Shown: positions 1 to 11,703, counted from the first letter of the stretch. The stretch: DNA of 64,000 bases from Winkia neuii subsp. neuii DSM 8576 (GCF_000420405.1 NZ_ATUW01000008.1:1-64000), one strand, 5' to 3'. Made by a program: numbers and translations. Notes: a model not told the origin generated them from the letters alone.

Positions 1-231
1 TCCCAATCCAGAAAAAACCTTTCCCAACAACCCCATGCGAGGAAGCCGGAACATCCAGTATTAGACCCAGTTTCCCAGGCTTATCCCAAAGAAAAGGGCA
101 GGTTACTCACGTGTTACTCACCCGTTCGCCACTCTCACCAAAAGTGCAAGCACCAATGGATCCCGTTCGACTTGCATGTGTTAAGCACGCCGCCAGCGTT
201 CGTCCTGAGCCAGGATCAAACTCTCCAAACA
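1..231 (-). rRNA. rrs: 16S rRNA, 5' part (truncated by window edge)
   Basis: The reverse complement at 205-224 is the universal 27F primer site (AGAGTTTGATCCTGGCTCAG), followed by the expected GACGAACGCTGGCGGCGTGC stretch. With that site at E. coli positions 8-27, the mature 5' end lies near 231. Only about the first 230 bases of the 16S are present; the rest lies to the left of the window. The variable region resembles Actinomycetaceae but I cannot name a species. Confidence 0.97.
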
Positions 232-434
232 AAAACATTCAGAAAACACCCAAAAAAGGGCAATCCCAACCAAAAAAACAAAAAACAGACTCACACAACC
301 AAAAAAGAAGTGCAAAGCCCACACACAAAAAAGAGCAAAAAACAAAAACACACTATCGAGAACAAAAACAACCCCACCACGAACCCCTATACTTAGAGGT
401 TGGGCAGCTGCGGCAAGCGCAGCAACGAGAACTC
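232..434 (-). promoter_or_regulatory. rRNA operon leader with boxA
   Basis: This stretch between the rrn promoters and the 16S 5' end is extremely T-rich on the transcribed (minus) strand and holds no gene. On the minus strand 337-330 reads TGCTCTTT, a perfect match to the boxA antitermination signal of bacterial rRNA leaders, which recruits NusB/S10. A short ORF that crosses it is an artefact of low-complexity sequence. Confidence 0.7.
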
Positions 435-464
435 ATTCTAGAATAGCGACTCCGACTTTGTCAA
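435..464 (-). promoter_or_regulatory. rRNA promoter P2, proximal
   Basis: On the minus strand TTGACA (464-459), an 18-base spacer and TAGAAT (440-435) form a near-consensus housekeeping sigma promoter about 200 bases before the 16S 5' end. Spacing and strength fit an rrn promoter. Confidence 0.75.
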
Positions 465-522
465 GATGACGCTTCCCGAGAACTATTTCTCTTGTCCGTC
501 GCGGCGAACCGCAACGGGAAAT

Positions 523-552
523 ACTATAAGCACGCACCCGCCCTATATGCAA
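523..552 (-). promoter_or_regulatory. rRNA promoter P1, distal
   Basis: A second minus-strand promoter: TTGCAT (552-547), 18-base spacer, TATAGT (528-523). It lies 88 bases upstream of P2 and starts right where the tyrS terminator ends. Tandem rrn promoters are usual in bacteria. Confidence 0.65.
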
Positions 553-590
553 AATTCGGACGCGGTGAGCCTCGCCACACCGCGTCCGAA
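551..590 (-). terminator. Intrinsic terminator of tyrS
   Basis: A perfect 13-bp stem (555-567 pairing with 578-590) with a 10-base loop, followed on the minus strand by a TTTT run (554-551). It lies 14 bases past the tyrS stop codon and insulates tyrS from the rRNA promoters. Confidence 0.85.
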
Positions 591-603
591 CTGGGAAAAT
601 ATG

Positions 604-1866
604 CTACTCGGCGGTCGCAACCGCTAGATTTCGCTTGCCTTTTCGAATTAGTACTTTCCCACCGGACAGCAGATCTGAAGTACTAATCACTCGATCTTCA
701 TCTTCTACCTTCACATTGTTCAAGTAGGCACCGCCAGACTTAATAGTCCTCCGGGCAGCCCCTTTCCCTCTCTCGAGACCAGTGCCAACCAGTAAATCCA
801 CCACGGAAGAAGTACCCACTTCAAAGTGTGTAGCAGGCAACGATTCCGTTGCCGAAGCAAGAGTCTTTTCGTCAATAGCTTTCAGATCGCCCTTGCCCCA
901 AAGGGCTTCGGTGGCCGCCAACACCTGATCCGTGGCCTGGTCGCCGTGCACCAGCCGAGTTACTGATTCGGCCAGCGCCTTCTGCGCCGCCCGCAGGTGC
1001 GGTTTTTCATTAGTCAACCGCTCGAGCTCTTCAATCTCTTCACGTGACTTAAAAGTGAATACCTTAAGGAAACGCACCACGTCTGCATCTTCCGCAGTCA
1101 ACCAAAACTGGTAGAAAGCGTAGGGCGACATCATCTGCGGATCCAGCCAAATGGCTCCGCCCTCGGACTTGCCGAACTTTGTCCCATCCGCCTTAGTAAT
1201 CAGCGGAGTAGTCATTACGTTAACCGACTTGCCATGCACCTTGCGGATTAAATCCATGCCTCCGACAAGATTCCCCCACTGATCATTTCCACCCGTTTCG
1301 AGGGTGCAGCCGTAGCGTTCGTACAGTTGTAAAAAGTCATTTGCCTGCAATACCTGGTAAGAGAACTCCGTGTAGGAAATCCCCTCCTCAGAATTCAGAC
1401 GCTTGGCTACCGCATCCTTCGAAAGCATGGTGCCCATGCGGAAATTCTTCCCCAAATCGCGCAACAAATCTATAGCGGACAACTCGCTAGTCCAATCGAG
1501 GTTATTCACCATCACAGCAGCATTGTCGCCCTCGAACGAGAGAAAGTGCGCAATCTGCTTGCGCAACCGCTCAACCCAGCCCTCGACAACCTCACGGGAC
1601 TGCAAAGTACGCTCGCCCTTCATACGCGGGTCTCCGATAAGCCCCGTAGCTCCGCCAACTAGCGCAATCGGCTTATGTCCAGCATTTTGCAGGTGGCGCA
1701 TCATAAGCACCTGAACCAGGTGACCGTGATGCAATGAGGCCGCAGTTGGGTCGAAACCACAATAGAACGTGACGGGCCCCTCGGCTAAAGCCTTGCGCAA
1801 CTCAGCTAAATCAGTATGCTGAGCAATCAGACCGCGCCATTGCAGCTCATCAATAATGTCGGTCAC
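604..1866 (-). CDS. tyrS: Tyrosyl-tRNA synthetase
   Basis: Cytoplasmic class I aminoacyl-tRNA synthetase that charges tRNA-Tyr. The HIGH-type signature is HHGH (residues 46-49), the tyrosine-site motif GGNDQWGN is at 192-199, and the KMSKS loop is KFGKS at 230-234. A C-terminal S4-like RNA-binding domain follows (about 350-415). Length 420 aa matches bacterial TyrRS. I chose the GTG at 1866 because AAGGA lies 7 bases upstream and the protein then begins at the conserved TDIIDEL region; an open frame continues to 1917 but adds non-conserved residues. The gene stands downstream of argH on the same strand and ends at a strong terminator. Confidence 0.96.
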   Translation of the reverse strand: MTDIIDELQWRGLIAQHTDLAELRKALAEGPVTFYCGFDPTAASLHHGHLVQVLMMRHLQNAGHKPIALVGGATGLIGDPRMKGERTLQSREVVEGWVERLRKQIAHFLSFEGDNAAVMVNNLDWTSELSAIDLLRDLGKNFRMGTMLSKDAVAKRLNSEEGISYTEFSYQVLQANDFLQLYERYGCTLETGGNDQWGNLVGGMDLIRKVHGKSVNVMTTPLITKADGTKFGKSEGGAIWLDPQMMSPYAFYQFWLTAEDADVVRFLKVFTFKSREEIEELERLTNEKPHLRAAQKALAESVTRLVHGDQATDQVLAATEALWGKGDLKAIDEKTLASATESLPATHFEVGTSSVVDLLVGTGLERGKGAARRTIKSGGAYLNNVKVEDEDRVISTSDLLSGGKVLIRKGKRNLAVATAE

Positions 1867-1951
1867 TGTGGTTCCTTCCCTACAGGTATTTACACATTCG
1901 CTCATAGTGTCTCGCACTTAGTAGACAAAATGCCAACTCGGGCATCCCCAG

Positions 1952-4608
<2,657 letters not shown>

Positions 4609-4627
4609 TTCTGCCTTCTTGTGAGAT

Positions 4628-5131
4628 TCAATTTCCGCGTGATTCTGCGAATTTCATTAAATATTCAGTAATTAGCTCTGCCTGGTCCGAATCCACGCAA
4701 ATGATGAGGACGGTATCGTCTCCGGCGACACATCCAATTACGCCCTCGAGCATCGCTCCGTCAATAGCTGAAGCGAGGAGCTGGGCCGCGCCCGCCGGGG
4801 TGCGCAACACTACCTGATGTGCCACCGCCGTAGCTGCGACGACAAGATCTTGACTCCATCGCCGCAAACGTACTACCCCAGACTCCGTACTTGCCTCGCC
4901 GGGAACGGTTTGCGGCGCCGACAAACCATAGACATAGTCCCCATGCTCGTTACGCATTTTAGTCGCGTGCATTTCAACAAGGTCACGCGAGAGCGTTGCC
5001 TGGGTAGTAGTAATTCCCCTCGTCTGCAACGCCTCACGCAACTGTGCCTGTGAACCAATAGTTTCAGACGCGAAGATCTCGGCGATCGCCGCCCTTCGCG
5101 CAGCCTTTGTTTCTGGACGTAGCCGTCCCAT
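4628..5131 (-). CDS. argR: Arginine repressor ArgR
   Basis: Hexameric, arginine-responsive transcription factor. The N-terminal winged helix (residues 10-70) carries the recognition-helix motif [11 protein letters not shown] (41-51). The C-terminal domain (about 90-165) has the arginine-binding and oligomerisation signature around [15 protein letters not shown] (133-147). Length 167 aa is typical. First gene of argR-argG-argH, so autoregulation is expected. ArgR can activate as well as repress in some bacteria; nothing here decides between the two. Confidence 0.95.
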   Translation of the reverse strand: MGRLRPETKAARRAAIAEIFASETIGSQAQLREALQTRGITTTQATLSRDLVEMHATKMRNEHGDYVYGLSAPQTVPGEASTESGVVRLRRWSQDLVVAATAVAHQVVLRTPAGAAQLLASAIDGAMLEGVIGCVAGDDTVLIICVDSDQAELITEYLMKFAESRGN

Positions 5132-5160
5132 GCGTCCTCCTCGCTATCAACAAAGCACGC

Positions 5161-5193
5161 GTATAACTATACACTATTACGCATATTCATCAA
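5161..5193 (-). promoter_or_regulatory. Candidate argR promoter with partial palindrome
   Basis: Minus strand TTGATG (5193-5188), 16-base spacer, TATAGT (5171-5166), 35 bases before the argR ATG. The -10 lies in an AT-rich near-palindrome (5161-5172, GTATAACTATAC) that could be an ARG-box half. The match to known ARG boxes is weak, so the operator part is a guess. Confidence 0.45.
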
Positions 5194-5229
5194 AGGTGCT
5201 GGGGGCGCCGACAAATAAGCAAACTAAGA

Positions 5230-5278
5230 CGCTCCCCAAAGGAAGAAACCGAAAATCCGGCCCTTCCAATGAGGAGCG
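5230..5278 (-). terminator. Structured hairpin between flavodoxin gene and argR
   Basis: Nested inverted repeats: outer arms 5230-5235 with 5273-5278 (CGCTCC/GGAGCG) and inner arms 5241-5245 with 5263-5267. A moderately T-rich stretch follows on the minus strand. It may end the flavodoxin transcript, but there is no clean U run. Confidence 0.35.
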
Positions 5279-5303
5279 CGAAGGTAAGCGTCAAACTCGA
5301 CCG

Positions 5304-5819
5304 CTATTCGCCCCCGTCAGCCTCCTGCTGATACTCATTGAGGCTAGCCGCCACCTTTCCTGCCCAGGCACGAATGCGATCCCACTCGCGGAAATCCCCC
5401 TCCAGAGCGCCCCCTAGACGGGCTACGGTGCGCTCACGCAAGTTGAGAACCGAGGGGTCGAGCTTACCTTTGAAGGTTACGTAATCGATTGGCTCCATAG
5501 CCAAAAGCACCGGACCCACTCTAGAGGGATCTTGCACGTTCCCTTTAGGAACTCCAGAAAGGCCAACAGAAAAAGCCCACATAGGCAGCTTCCTAAGTTC
5601 ATCACCGAACTTGTTGGCAAAATCGGACGCGCCCTCGAGCCACTGAGTCATATAGACCGCGCTACCCAAAATCACGGCATCTACGCCGGAGAGGTCGCGG
5701 ACTTTAGCGGGATCAACTCGTTTCGCCTCATGGCCTGCATTGCGCAGCTCATCGACGATAACGTCACCGATTTCACCTGTGGAACCATGTTTTGTCGCAA
5801 CTGCTACTAGCGTCTTCAT
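5304..5819 (-). CDS. Flavodoxin-domain protein
   Basis: A 171-aa soluble flavodoxin-fold protein. The FMN phosphate-binding loop TKHGSTGEIG is at residues 9-18, followed by alternating strands such as VDAVILGSAVY. It resembles the HemG/menaquinone-dependent protoporphyrinogen oxidase-like flavodoxins common in actinobacteria, but that exact reaction is not shown by the sequence. It stands alone: its transcript probably ends before argR, and a possible leaderless promoter sits directly before its ATG. Sure of the fold, unsure of the substrate. Confidence 0.8.
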   Translation of the reverse strand: MKTLVAVATKHGSTGEIGDVIVDELRNAGHEAKRVDPAKVRDLSGVDAVILGSAVYMTQWLEGASDFANKFGDELRKLPMWAFSVGLSGVPKGNVQDPSRVGPVLLAMEPIDYVTFKGKLDPSVLNLRERTVARLGGALEGDFREWDRIRAWAGKVAASLNEYQQEADGGE

Positions 5820-5825
5820 GTTCTA

Positions 5826-5831
5826 AGTATC
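5826..5831 (-). promoter_or_regulatory. -10 element, possible leaderless start for flavodoxin gene
   Basis: Minus strand GATACT (5831-5826) is followed by exactly six bases and the ATG at 5819, so transcription would begin at the start codon. No Shine-Dalgarno is visible. The first base of the hexamer is off consensus. Confidence 0.4.
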
Positions 5832-5875
5832 GCCCTAAAACTGTTCTCATGCGTAATAAAAGGTCCCAATAGATG

Positions 5876-5907
5876 AAATTCCGCGCTCCCGAAAGAGCGC
5901 GGAATTT
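5876..5907 (-). terminator. Intrinsic terminator of pheT
   Basis: A perfect 13-bp stem (5876-5888 with 5895-5907) and 6-base loop lie 19 bases past the pheT stop codon. The arms carry AAATT/AATTT ends, giving a T-rich tail. Confidence 0.8.
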
Positions 5908-5926
5908 TCTAGCTGGGTCCTCTTAC

Positions 5927-8482
5927 CTAACTGCGCAATTTAGCACCAAACTTCCTCCCAGCTTTCTTCACAACCCGTTTCCGCAGGCCAGCCGTCTCTT
6001 CGGCGGTAAGAGTACGATCCGGGGCACGCATCTTGAGGGAGAACGCCAAGGACTTCTTCCCCGAACCAATGCCCTCGCCACGATAAACGTCAAATAGCCG
6101 AACGTCTTCACAAACTTCGCCGAGCGACGACCGAATCAAGGCTTCTACGCTGCCCGCCGGAACGGCCTCGTCTACTACTAGCGCAAGGTCCTCTTTGGAC
6201 GGCGGAAATGTAGAGACCGGCAAAACCTGTTTGGCAGCCCGACCAGCGCTATCGAGTAGCTTAGACAGGTCAATCTCGCAAGCGGCCGAACGGGCAGGTA
6301 AGTGGTATTCCTTTACCACTCGCGGATGCAATTCACCTGCGCGTCCAAACACCTTATCTTCTACCTTGAGCAAACCAACTCGTCCAGGATGGAACGGGCC
6401 GGTGTCGCCGGAAGCAGACTCCACAGCTACGGATACCCCTACCGTGCGGCCAATCGAGCGAGCCACTTCAATAGCATCCGCCCAATCAAATTCGCGCGAT
6501 TTACCAAGCACACTAATCGGCTGCGCAGCCCCGGCGAAAACCACCCCAAGGTGGTCGGGCTGAGCAGGGACACCGCGCTGCAACGCCGCGATCGTCTGCT
6601 CGTCGGGGCGCGAGTCAGCACTTGGCAGCGCTGCCGGCACAGTGCCCTGGGGATGGTAAACCTTCCCGCATTCAAAAATAGCGAGTGAATCTATCCCACG
6701 CGCCACATTGAGTTCCGCAACAGGCAACAGAGTATCCAGTATTGAGGTTCGTAAATACGGGTGGTCCCCAGCAAGGGGATTAGCAAGCTTCACACACTTA
6801 CGTGCAGGATCATCTTCGGAAAGATGCTGCCGATCATGTGCGTTTCCAATAAATGGATAAGAAAGCACCTGCGTCAAGCCAGCCTGTGCCAAACCAGCTT
6901 GCACATCGCGCTTTACCCTCTGTGCAAACGAGTAGCCCGTGCCGGCCGGGGCAGCAGGAACTACAGAATCAATCTTGTCGTAGCCATCTAGACGAGCAAT
7001 TTCTTCGACAAGATCAGCCGGTCCTGTAAGATCCGGACGCCAAGAGGGAGCGGTGACGACAAACGAATCGCTCTGTTCTTGAACCTTCGCACCAATCCTA
7101 CGGAGCAACTCACAAATCCGTTCGCGAGAGTAGTCAACTCCCGTGAGTCTGCAAGGGTAATCCTCCGCCATAGCTATTCGGCGGGGCTCGGGTACCTCGT
7201 TCAAATCAGTGGCATGAGCATCTGCCACCCCAGAACCGTACTCGACTAACAGCTCTACCGCTCGCTGGGCAGCCACGGCAGGCAGCTGCGGATCCACCCC
7301 GCGTTCGAAGCGTTTGGCAGCCTCGGAAGGTATCTTGTGGCGCCGCGAAGAGCGAGCCACAGAAACCGGATCAAAGTGAGCAGCCTCGAATAAGACCTCG
7401 GTGGTTTCACCGTCGACTTCGGTATCGGCACCCCCCATGACCCCGGCAATTGCGAGCACTCTATTGGCCGAATCCGAATCACAGATAAGCAGGTCTTGCT
7501 CGTCTAGAGCGCGGTCCACCTCGTCCAATGTCTTAAGGCTTTCACCACTTCGAGCACGCCTTACGACCAGCGGCCCCCGGACTTTAGAGAGGTCGTAGGC
7601 ATGCATAGGCTGGCCTAAATCCAACATCACATAATTAGTAATGTCGACAGGCAACGAAATAGAACGCATACCCGCCACCTCTAGACGGTGTGCCATCCAC
7701 CCAGGCGTTTTCGCCTGCGGGTCCACGCCGCGCACAACCCGTGTGACAAAGCGATCACAACCCACATTCCCGCGAATGGGCGCCTCATCGCAAATATCGA
7801 CTGGGAAGCCCTTCCCGTCGGCTGCCTTAACCTCAGCCAATCCGGGATCGGTAAATGGACGCCCAGTAGAGTGCGAATACTCGCGAGCCAAGCCACGCAT
7901 CGAGAAACAGTAACCGCGGTCGGGAGTCACATTTACTTCCAGAATCTCCTCGCCAAAGCCGAAAAGCTCCATCAGCGATTCGCCCGGAGCCGGAATCTGC
8001 TCAGACGCATATTTTTCAGTCAGAACCAAAATTCCTTGATGCTCCCCAGACAGGCCGAGCTCTCGCTCAGAACAAATCATTCCGTCTGAAAAATGCCCGT
8101 ACGTCTTCCTAGAAGAAATCGGGAACGGCCCGGGCAGTACCGCACCCGGCAATACCACAGCAACCAAGTCGCCGGGGCCGAAGTTGTGTGCCCCACAAAT
8201 AATGCCTCGCGATGGCAGTTCAGAGGGCTCCTTGCCCTCTCCGGGAGCATCGTTGTACTTGCCCACATCTACGCGGCAATAATTTATGACCTTCCCGTTT
8301 TTCTGTTCTTTAGGCTCCTGCGTTAAAACCTTTCCAACTACTAAGGGACCCTGGACCTGGGAGGGGTGAATCTGTTCCTCTTCTATCCCCACTTTGACCA
8401 AGTCACTAGCTAGTCGCGCAACGTCAGTGCCTTCGGCAATTTGTACATGCTCGCCAAGCCAATCCAAAGTTACGTACGGCAT
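5927..8482 (-). CDS. pheT: Phenylalanyl-tRNA synthetase beta subunit
   Basis: Large subunit of the heterotetrameric PheRS that charges tRNA-Phe. The 851 aa show the full bacterial architecture: an N-terminal EMAP-like tRNA-binding domain (about 40-150), B3/B4 editing domain in the middle, B5 domain, catalytic-like core, and a C-terminal ferredoxin-fold anticodon-binding (FDX-ACB) domain whose conserved start, STFPPSKEDLALVV, is clear. The ATG overlaps the pheS stop by one base (TAATG), implying translational coupling. It ends at a strong terminator. Confidence 0.97.
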   Translation of the reverse strand: MPYVTLDWLGEHVQIAEGTDVARLASDLVKVGIEEEQIHPSQVQGPLVVGKVLTQEPKEQKNGKVINYCRVDVGKYNDAPGEGKEPSELPSRGIICGAHNFGPGDLVAVVLPGAVLPGPFPISSRKTYGHFSDGMICSERELGLSGEHQGILVLTEKYASEQIPAPGESLMELFGFGEEILEVNVTPDRGYCFSMRGLAREYSHSTGRPFTDPGLAEVKAADGKGFPVDICDEAPIRGNVGCDRFVTRVVRGVDPQAKTPGWMAHRLEVAGMRSISLPVDITNYVMLDLGQPMHAYDLSKVRGPLVVRRARSGESLKTLDEVDRALDEQDLLICDSDSANRVLAIAGVMGGADTEVDGETTEVLFEAAHFDPVSVARSSRRHKIPSEAAKRFERGVDPQLPAVAAQRAVELLVEYGSGVADAHATDLNEVPEPRRIAMAEDYPCRLTGVDYSRERICELLRRIGAKVQEQSDSFVVTAPSWRPDLTGPADLVEEIARLDGYDKIDSVVPAAPAGTGYSFAQRVKRDVQAGLAQAGLTQVLSYPFIGNAHDRQHLSEDDPARKCVKLANPLAGDHPYLRTSILDTLLPVAELNVARGIDSLAIFECGKVYHPQGTVPAALPSADSRPDEQTIAALQRGVPAQPDHLGVVFAGAAQPISVLGKSREFDWADAIEVARSIGRTVGVSVAVESASGDTGPFHPGRVGLLKVEDKVFGRAGELHPRVVKEYHLPARSAACEIDLSKLLDSAGRAAKQVLPVSTFPPSKEDLALVVDEAVPAGSVEALIRSSLGEVCEDVRLFDVYRGEGIGSGKKSLAFSLKMRAPDRTLTAEETAGLRKRVVKKAGRKFGAKLRS

Positions 8483-9558
8483 TAGTTTCCCCTTCCTGTA
8501 GTACCGAATTGACTGGAGAAGCGGACGTCGCCCTCGACAATGTCGTGCATGTCGGCAATTCCGTGCTGAAGCATCAAAGTTCGTTCAATCCCCATCCCAA
8601 ACGCAAAACCTGTGTAAACCTCGGGGTCGATGCCACAAGCGCGCAGCACATTCGGGTTGACCATTCCGCAACCGCCCCATTCAATCCAGCCCGGACCGCC
8701 CTTCTTTTGAGGGAACCACAGGTCCATCTCGGCACTGGGTTCAGTGAAAGGAAAATAAGAAGGGCGCAGGCGAGTCCGAGCATCAGGGCCAAACATCGCC
8801 CTGGCAAAATGGTCCAAAGTTCCCTTCAGATGCGCCATTGTAATGCCTCTGTCTACTGCAAGCCCCTCTACCTGGTGGAAAACAGGAGTGTGTGTGGCAT
8901 CCAGTTCATCCGAACGGAACACCTTTCCCGGACAGGCCACATACACGGGAGGGGTACGGTCGAGCAGCACACGGGCCTGCACAGGCGAGGTGTGAGTGCG
9001 CATAACCAAATTTCCGTCGCGCAGATTCTTACCCCCGACAGAAGTGCCGTCTATGTAAAAAGTGTCCTGCATCTGACGAGCCGGATGGTCGATGTCGAAA
9101 TTGAGCGCATCAAAATTAAACCACTCATGCTCGATCTCGGGACCGTCTGCAATATCCCATCCCATAGAAACAAAAAAATCAGAAATCTGTTCCATCAGCG
9201 TCTGCAGCGGGTGGCGAGCTCCCACAAGCGTCCGCCCAGTGGGGACGGTAACATCTACGACCTCTTCGGCAAGCGCCTTAGCTTCGGCTTCTTCGGCAAG
9301 TTCCTGATTGCGCTTAGCAAACGCCTTCTGCACGGTAGCCCTAGCGGCTCCCATGCGTTTGCCGGCCTCGGCCTTCTGTTCTTTAGGAACTTCGCGCATC
9401 TTGCGGTTTGCCGACGCAATCGGCGAATCGTCGCCAATATGCTGCGCCTTCAAGGACTTCAAATCAGCCAAGTTTCTTGCAGCAGAGAAGGCCTCTAGAG
9501 CTTCTTTGACCGCTGCTTCGATACCTGGCCCATCTAATGGGGTGAGCTGGGTTGTCAT
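8482..9558 (-). CDS. pheS: Phenylalanyl-tRNA synthetase alpha subunit
   Basis: Catalytic subunit of PheRS, class II synthetase. An N-terminal coiled-coil arm (about 1-100) leads into the catalytic domain. Motif 2 is seen around PGKVFRSDELDATH with FHQVEGL just after, and motif 3 ends in GFAFGMGIERTLML. Length 358 aa is typical. GGAGG lies upstream of the ATG. It forms a two-gene operon with pheT and is divergent from map. Confidence 0.97.
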   Translation of the reverse strand: MTTQLTPLDGPGIEAAVKEALEAFSAARNLADLKSLKAQHIGDDSPIASANRKMREVPKEQKAEAGKRMGAARATVQKAFAKRNQELAEEAEAKALAEEVVDVTVPTGRTLVGARHPLQTLMEQISDFFVSMGWDIADGPEIEHEWFNFDALNFDIDHPARQMQDTFYIDGTSVGGKNLRDGNLVMRTHTSPVQARVLLDRTPPVYVACPGKVFRSDELDATHTPVFHQVEGLAVDRGITMAHLKGTLDHFARAMFGPDARTRLRPSYFPFTEPSAEMDLWFPQKKGGPGWIEWGGCGMVNPNVLRACGIDPEVYTGFAFGMGIERTLMLQHGIADMHDIVEGDVRFSSQFGTTGRGN

Positions 9559-9647
9559 AAAAACTTTTCCTCCACCAAGTTCTTTTGCACCCCAAGGTTA
9601 CCGCGCCTTGGACAAGCTTATGAATTTAGCCCACACGCGTTGCGCCA

Positions 9648-9653
9648 TAGAAT
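9648..9653 (+). promoter_or_regulatory. -10 element of a likely leaderless map promoter
   Basis: TAGAAT followed by six bases and the map ATG at 9660. The GAGG between them is only two bases from the ATG, too close for a normal ribosome site. The -35 region is weak. Confidence 0.55.
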
Positions 9654-9659
9654 GAGGAC

Positions 9660-10547
9660 ATGACAAATCTAGCTAACCGCGCTCCTTTAGGAAATACCTC
9701 CCCCGGCACCATCTCGCCGCGCCGCTCTGTGCCCGCGCACATCGATCGACCAGAATACATGTTCCACGACGGCCCCGAAGTAGTAACCGCATCCGATACC
9801 AAGGACCCCGACACAATAGAAAAAATTCGCCGTGCCGGAACTATCGCTGCCGACGCCCTCGCCGCAGCTGCGAAAGCTGTTGCACCCGGGGTTACTACCG
9901 ACGAACTAGACCAGATTGCCCACCAATACATTGTCGATCACGACGCCTACCCATCTTGCTTGGGATACATGGGTTTCCCAAAATCCATTTGCACCTCTGT
10001 CAACGAGGTAATCTGCCACGGAATCCCAGACGATCGCCCACTAGAGAACGGCGACATAGTAAATCTGGACGTAACCGCCTACAAAGACGGCGTACACGGA
10101 GATACCTGTGCAATGGTCGAAGTGGGCGATGTAGATCCAGAGTCCAAGCTGCTTATTGAGCGCACCGAAAAGGCAATGATGCGCGGTATCAAGGCTGTCA
10201 AGCCCGGCCGCGAAATAAACGTAATAGGGCGAGTAATCGAATCATATGCAAAACGCTTCAACTACGGGGTAGTTCGCGACTATACCGGCCACGGGGTAGG
10301 CGAGGCCTTCCACTCAGGCTTGATTGTCCCCCACTACGATGCCTCGCCCGGCGCAGCTGAAGTTATGGAAGTTGGAATGGTATTCACCATCGAGCCAATG
10401 CTGACGTTGGGTAGTATTGACTGGGAACAGTGGGAGGACGACTGGACCGTGGTCACAGCCGACCGCTCCCGCACCGCACAGTTCGAACACACGATTGTTG
10501 TCACAGAGGACGGGGCCGAAATCCTGACCCTGCCAACACAAAAATAG
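9660..10547 (+). CDS. map: Methionine aminopeptidase, type I
   Basis: Removes the initiator methionine from new proteins, acting after peptide deformylase. All five metal ligands of the pita-bread fold are recognisable: Asp in [14 protein letters not shown] (two Asp), His in [11 protein letters not shown], Glu in FTIEPML and Glu in QFEHTIVV. The 295 aa include an N-terminal extension of about 40 residues (rich in Pro, Arg) that is common in actinobacterial MetAP1c proteins. It is divergent from pheS and 12 bases upstream of ppgK, so the two are probably one transcript. Confidence 0.96.
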   Translation: MTNLANRAPLGNTSPGTISPRRSVPAHIDRPEYMFHDGPEVVTASDTKDPDTIEKIRRAGTIAADALAAAAKAVAPGVTTDELDQIAHQYIVDHDAYPSCLGYMGFPKSICTSVNEVICHGIPDDRPLENGDIVNLDVTAYKDGVHGDTCAMVEVGDVDPESKLLIERTEKAMMRGIKAVKPGREINVIGRVIESYAKRFNYGVVRDYTGHGVGEAFHSGLIVPHYDASPGAAEVMEVGMVFTIEPMLTLGSIDWEQWEDDWTVVTADRSRTAQFEHTIVVTEDGAEILTLPTQK

Positions 10548-10559
10548 AAAGGTCTTTAA

Positions 10560-11303
10560 ATGGCGCTCGCGTTTGGAGTTGATGTTGGCGGATCTGGCAT
10601 CAAAGGAGCACTCGTCGACCTCGAAACCGGAGAACTAGTTCACGAACGCGAGCGCATAAAGACCCCTATCCCCGCCACTCCTAAGGCGGTCTCCCTCACC
10701 ATCGGAGAACTAATCAAGCGATGCGAAGTTCCCGACGGTACCCCTATCGGGGTGGCGCTACCTGCGCCCCAACGCAACGGAGCTGTAGCCTTTATGGCAA
10801 ACCTGGATCAATCCTGGGTTGGCGTGAACGTCTGCGAAGAAATCAAAAAATATACTGGCTACGAAGTCAGCGCAGTAAATGACGCCGATGCAGCAGGATA
10901 CGCGGAGGTAGCCTACGGCGCAGCGAAGGGTCACAAGGGCGTAGTGATTGTAACTACCTTGGGAACCGGCATAGGTTCAGCGGTGGTGGTGGACGGCGTA
11001 TTGGTCCCCAACACCGAACTAGGTCACATCGAAATTGATGGCCGCGATGCTGAAGAAAAAGCTGCCGCCTCCGTACGCGAAAAGAAGAAGCTCTCTTGGG
11101 ACAAGTGGGCGAAACGTCTCCAAAAGTACTATTCCACCCTCGAAAAACTATTTACCCCCGATCTGTTCGTAGTCGGCGGCGGAGTGTCTAGGCATCACGA
11201 AAAGTTCTTGCCAAAGCTGTCGCTCAAGACCGAAATAAAACCTGCACAACTTCGCAACACGGCCGGAATTGTGGGGGCAGCAATTCTGGCGGCTAAAGGC
11301 TAA
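10560..11303 (+). CDS. ppgK: Polyphosphate glucokinase
   Basis: ROK-family sugar kinase that phosphorylates glucose with polyphosphate (or ATP); the enzyme is typical of actinobacteria. The phosphate-1 loop FGVDVGGSGIKGA is at residues 5-17, the catalytic Asp lies in VSAVNDADAAGYAE, and the family marker TTLGTGIGSA follows. The region GHIEIDGRDAEEKAAASVR and the C-terminal FVVGGGVSRHHEKFLP are characteristic of PPGK rather than ATP-only glucokinases. Length 247 aa is normal. It lies 12 bases after map and ends at a strong hairpin. Confidence 0.94.
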   Translation: MALAFGVDVGGSGIKGALVDLETGELVHERERIKTPIPATPKAVSLTIGELIKRCEVPDGTPIGVALPAPQRNGAVAFMANLDQSWVGVNVCEEIKKYTGYEVSAVNDADAAGYAEVAYGAAKGHKGVVIVTTLGTGIGSAVVVDGVLVPNTELGHIEIDGRDAEEKAAASVREKKKLSWDKWAKRLQKYYSTLEKLFTPDLFVVGGGVSRHHEKFLPKLSLKTEIKPAQLRNTAGIVGAAILAAKG

Positions 11304-11336
11304 TTTTTAGGGGCAGCAGCGCTGCCCCTAAAAATT
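11302..11336. terminator. Bidirectional terminator between ppgK and rnpB
   Basis: Perfect 16-bp stem (11302-11317 with 11321-11336) with a 3-base loop; the outer arms are AATTTTTA/TAAAAATT, so a U run is produced on either strand. It ends ppgK on the plus strand and rnpB on the minus strand. Confidence 0.9.
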
Positions 11337-11338
11337 AA

Positions 11339-11668
11339 AAGCTGGCCTGTAAGCCGGGTTCTGTACCTCCGAAAAGGCGACGGCCATCCATCTGCACCCC
11401 ACGTTGCCGAAGGGCTCTAGCAACCTACCCGCAGATAAAGGCGGACAACCAATCTGCTGCTCGGTCTTGCTCCGGGTGGGGTTTACCTTGCCGCTCCAGT
11501 CACCTGGCGCGCGGTGAGCTCTTACCTCGCCTTTTCACCCTTGCCGTACGGCGGTTTATTTTCTGTGGCACTAGCCCGCGGGTTACCCCGGGTGGCCGTT
11601 AGCCACCACCCTGTCCTGTGGAGCCCGGACTTTCCTCGACTTGCGCCGCGACCGTCCGGCCAACTTGC
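11339..11668 (-). ncRNA. rnpB: RNase P RNA, bacterial type A
   Basis: Catalytic RNA that trims tRNA 5' ends. On the minus strand the hallmark GAGGAAAGTCCGGGCTCC is followed by ACAGGACAGGGTG; near the 3' side come GGTAAACCCCACCCGG, and AGATGGATGGCCGTC leading to ACAGAACCCGGCTTACAGGCC. The P1 helix closes the molecule: AAGTTGGCC (11666-11658) pairs with GGCCAGCTT (11347-11339) with one G-U. End points are estimated from P1 and the promoter. The ORFs crossing it are spurious. Confidence 0.96.
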
Positions 11669-11674
11669 CAACAT

Positions 11675-11703
11675 ATTTTACGCGTGCACGGGCAAAAGTA
11701 AAA
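11675..11703 (-). promoter_or_regulatory. rnpB promoter
   Basis: Minus strand TTTTAC (11703-11698), 17-base spacer, TAAAAT (11680-11675). Initiation seven bases on gives a 5' end near 11668, matching the start of helix P1. Confidence 0.6.

Noticed and set aside
111-686. Small plus-strand ORFs across the 16S end, rRNA leader and tyrS terminator
   Set aside because: They lie on rRNA and low-complexity A-rich leader sequence; no ribosome site and no family resemblance.
8509-9498. 329-codon plus-strand ORF opposite pheS
   Set aside because: Antisense to an intact pheS; no known domain pattern and no ribosome site.
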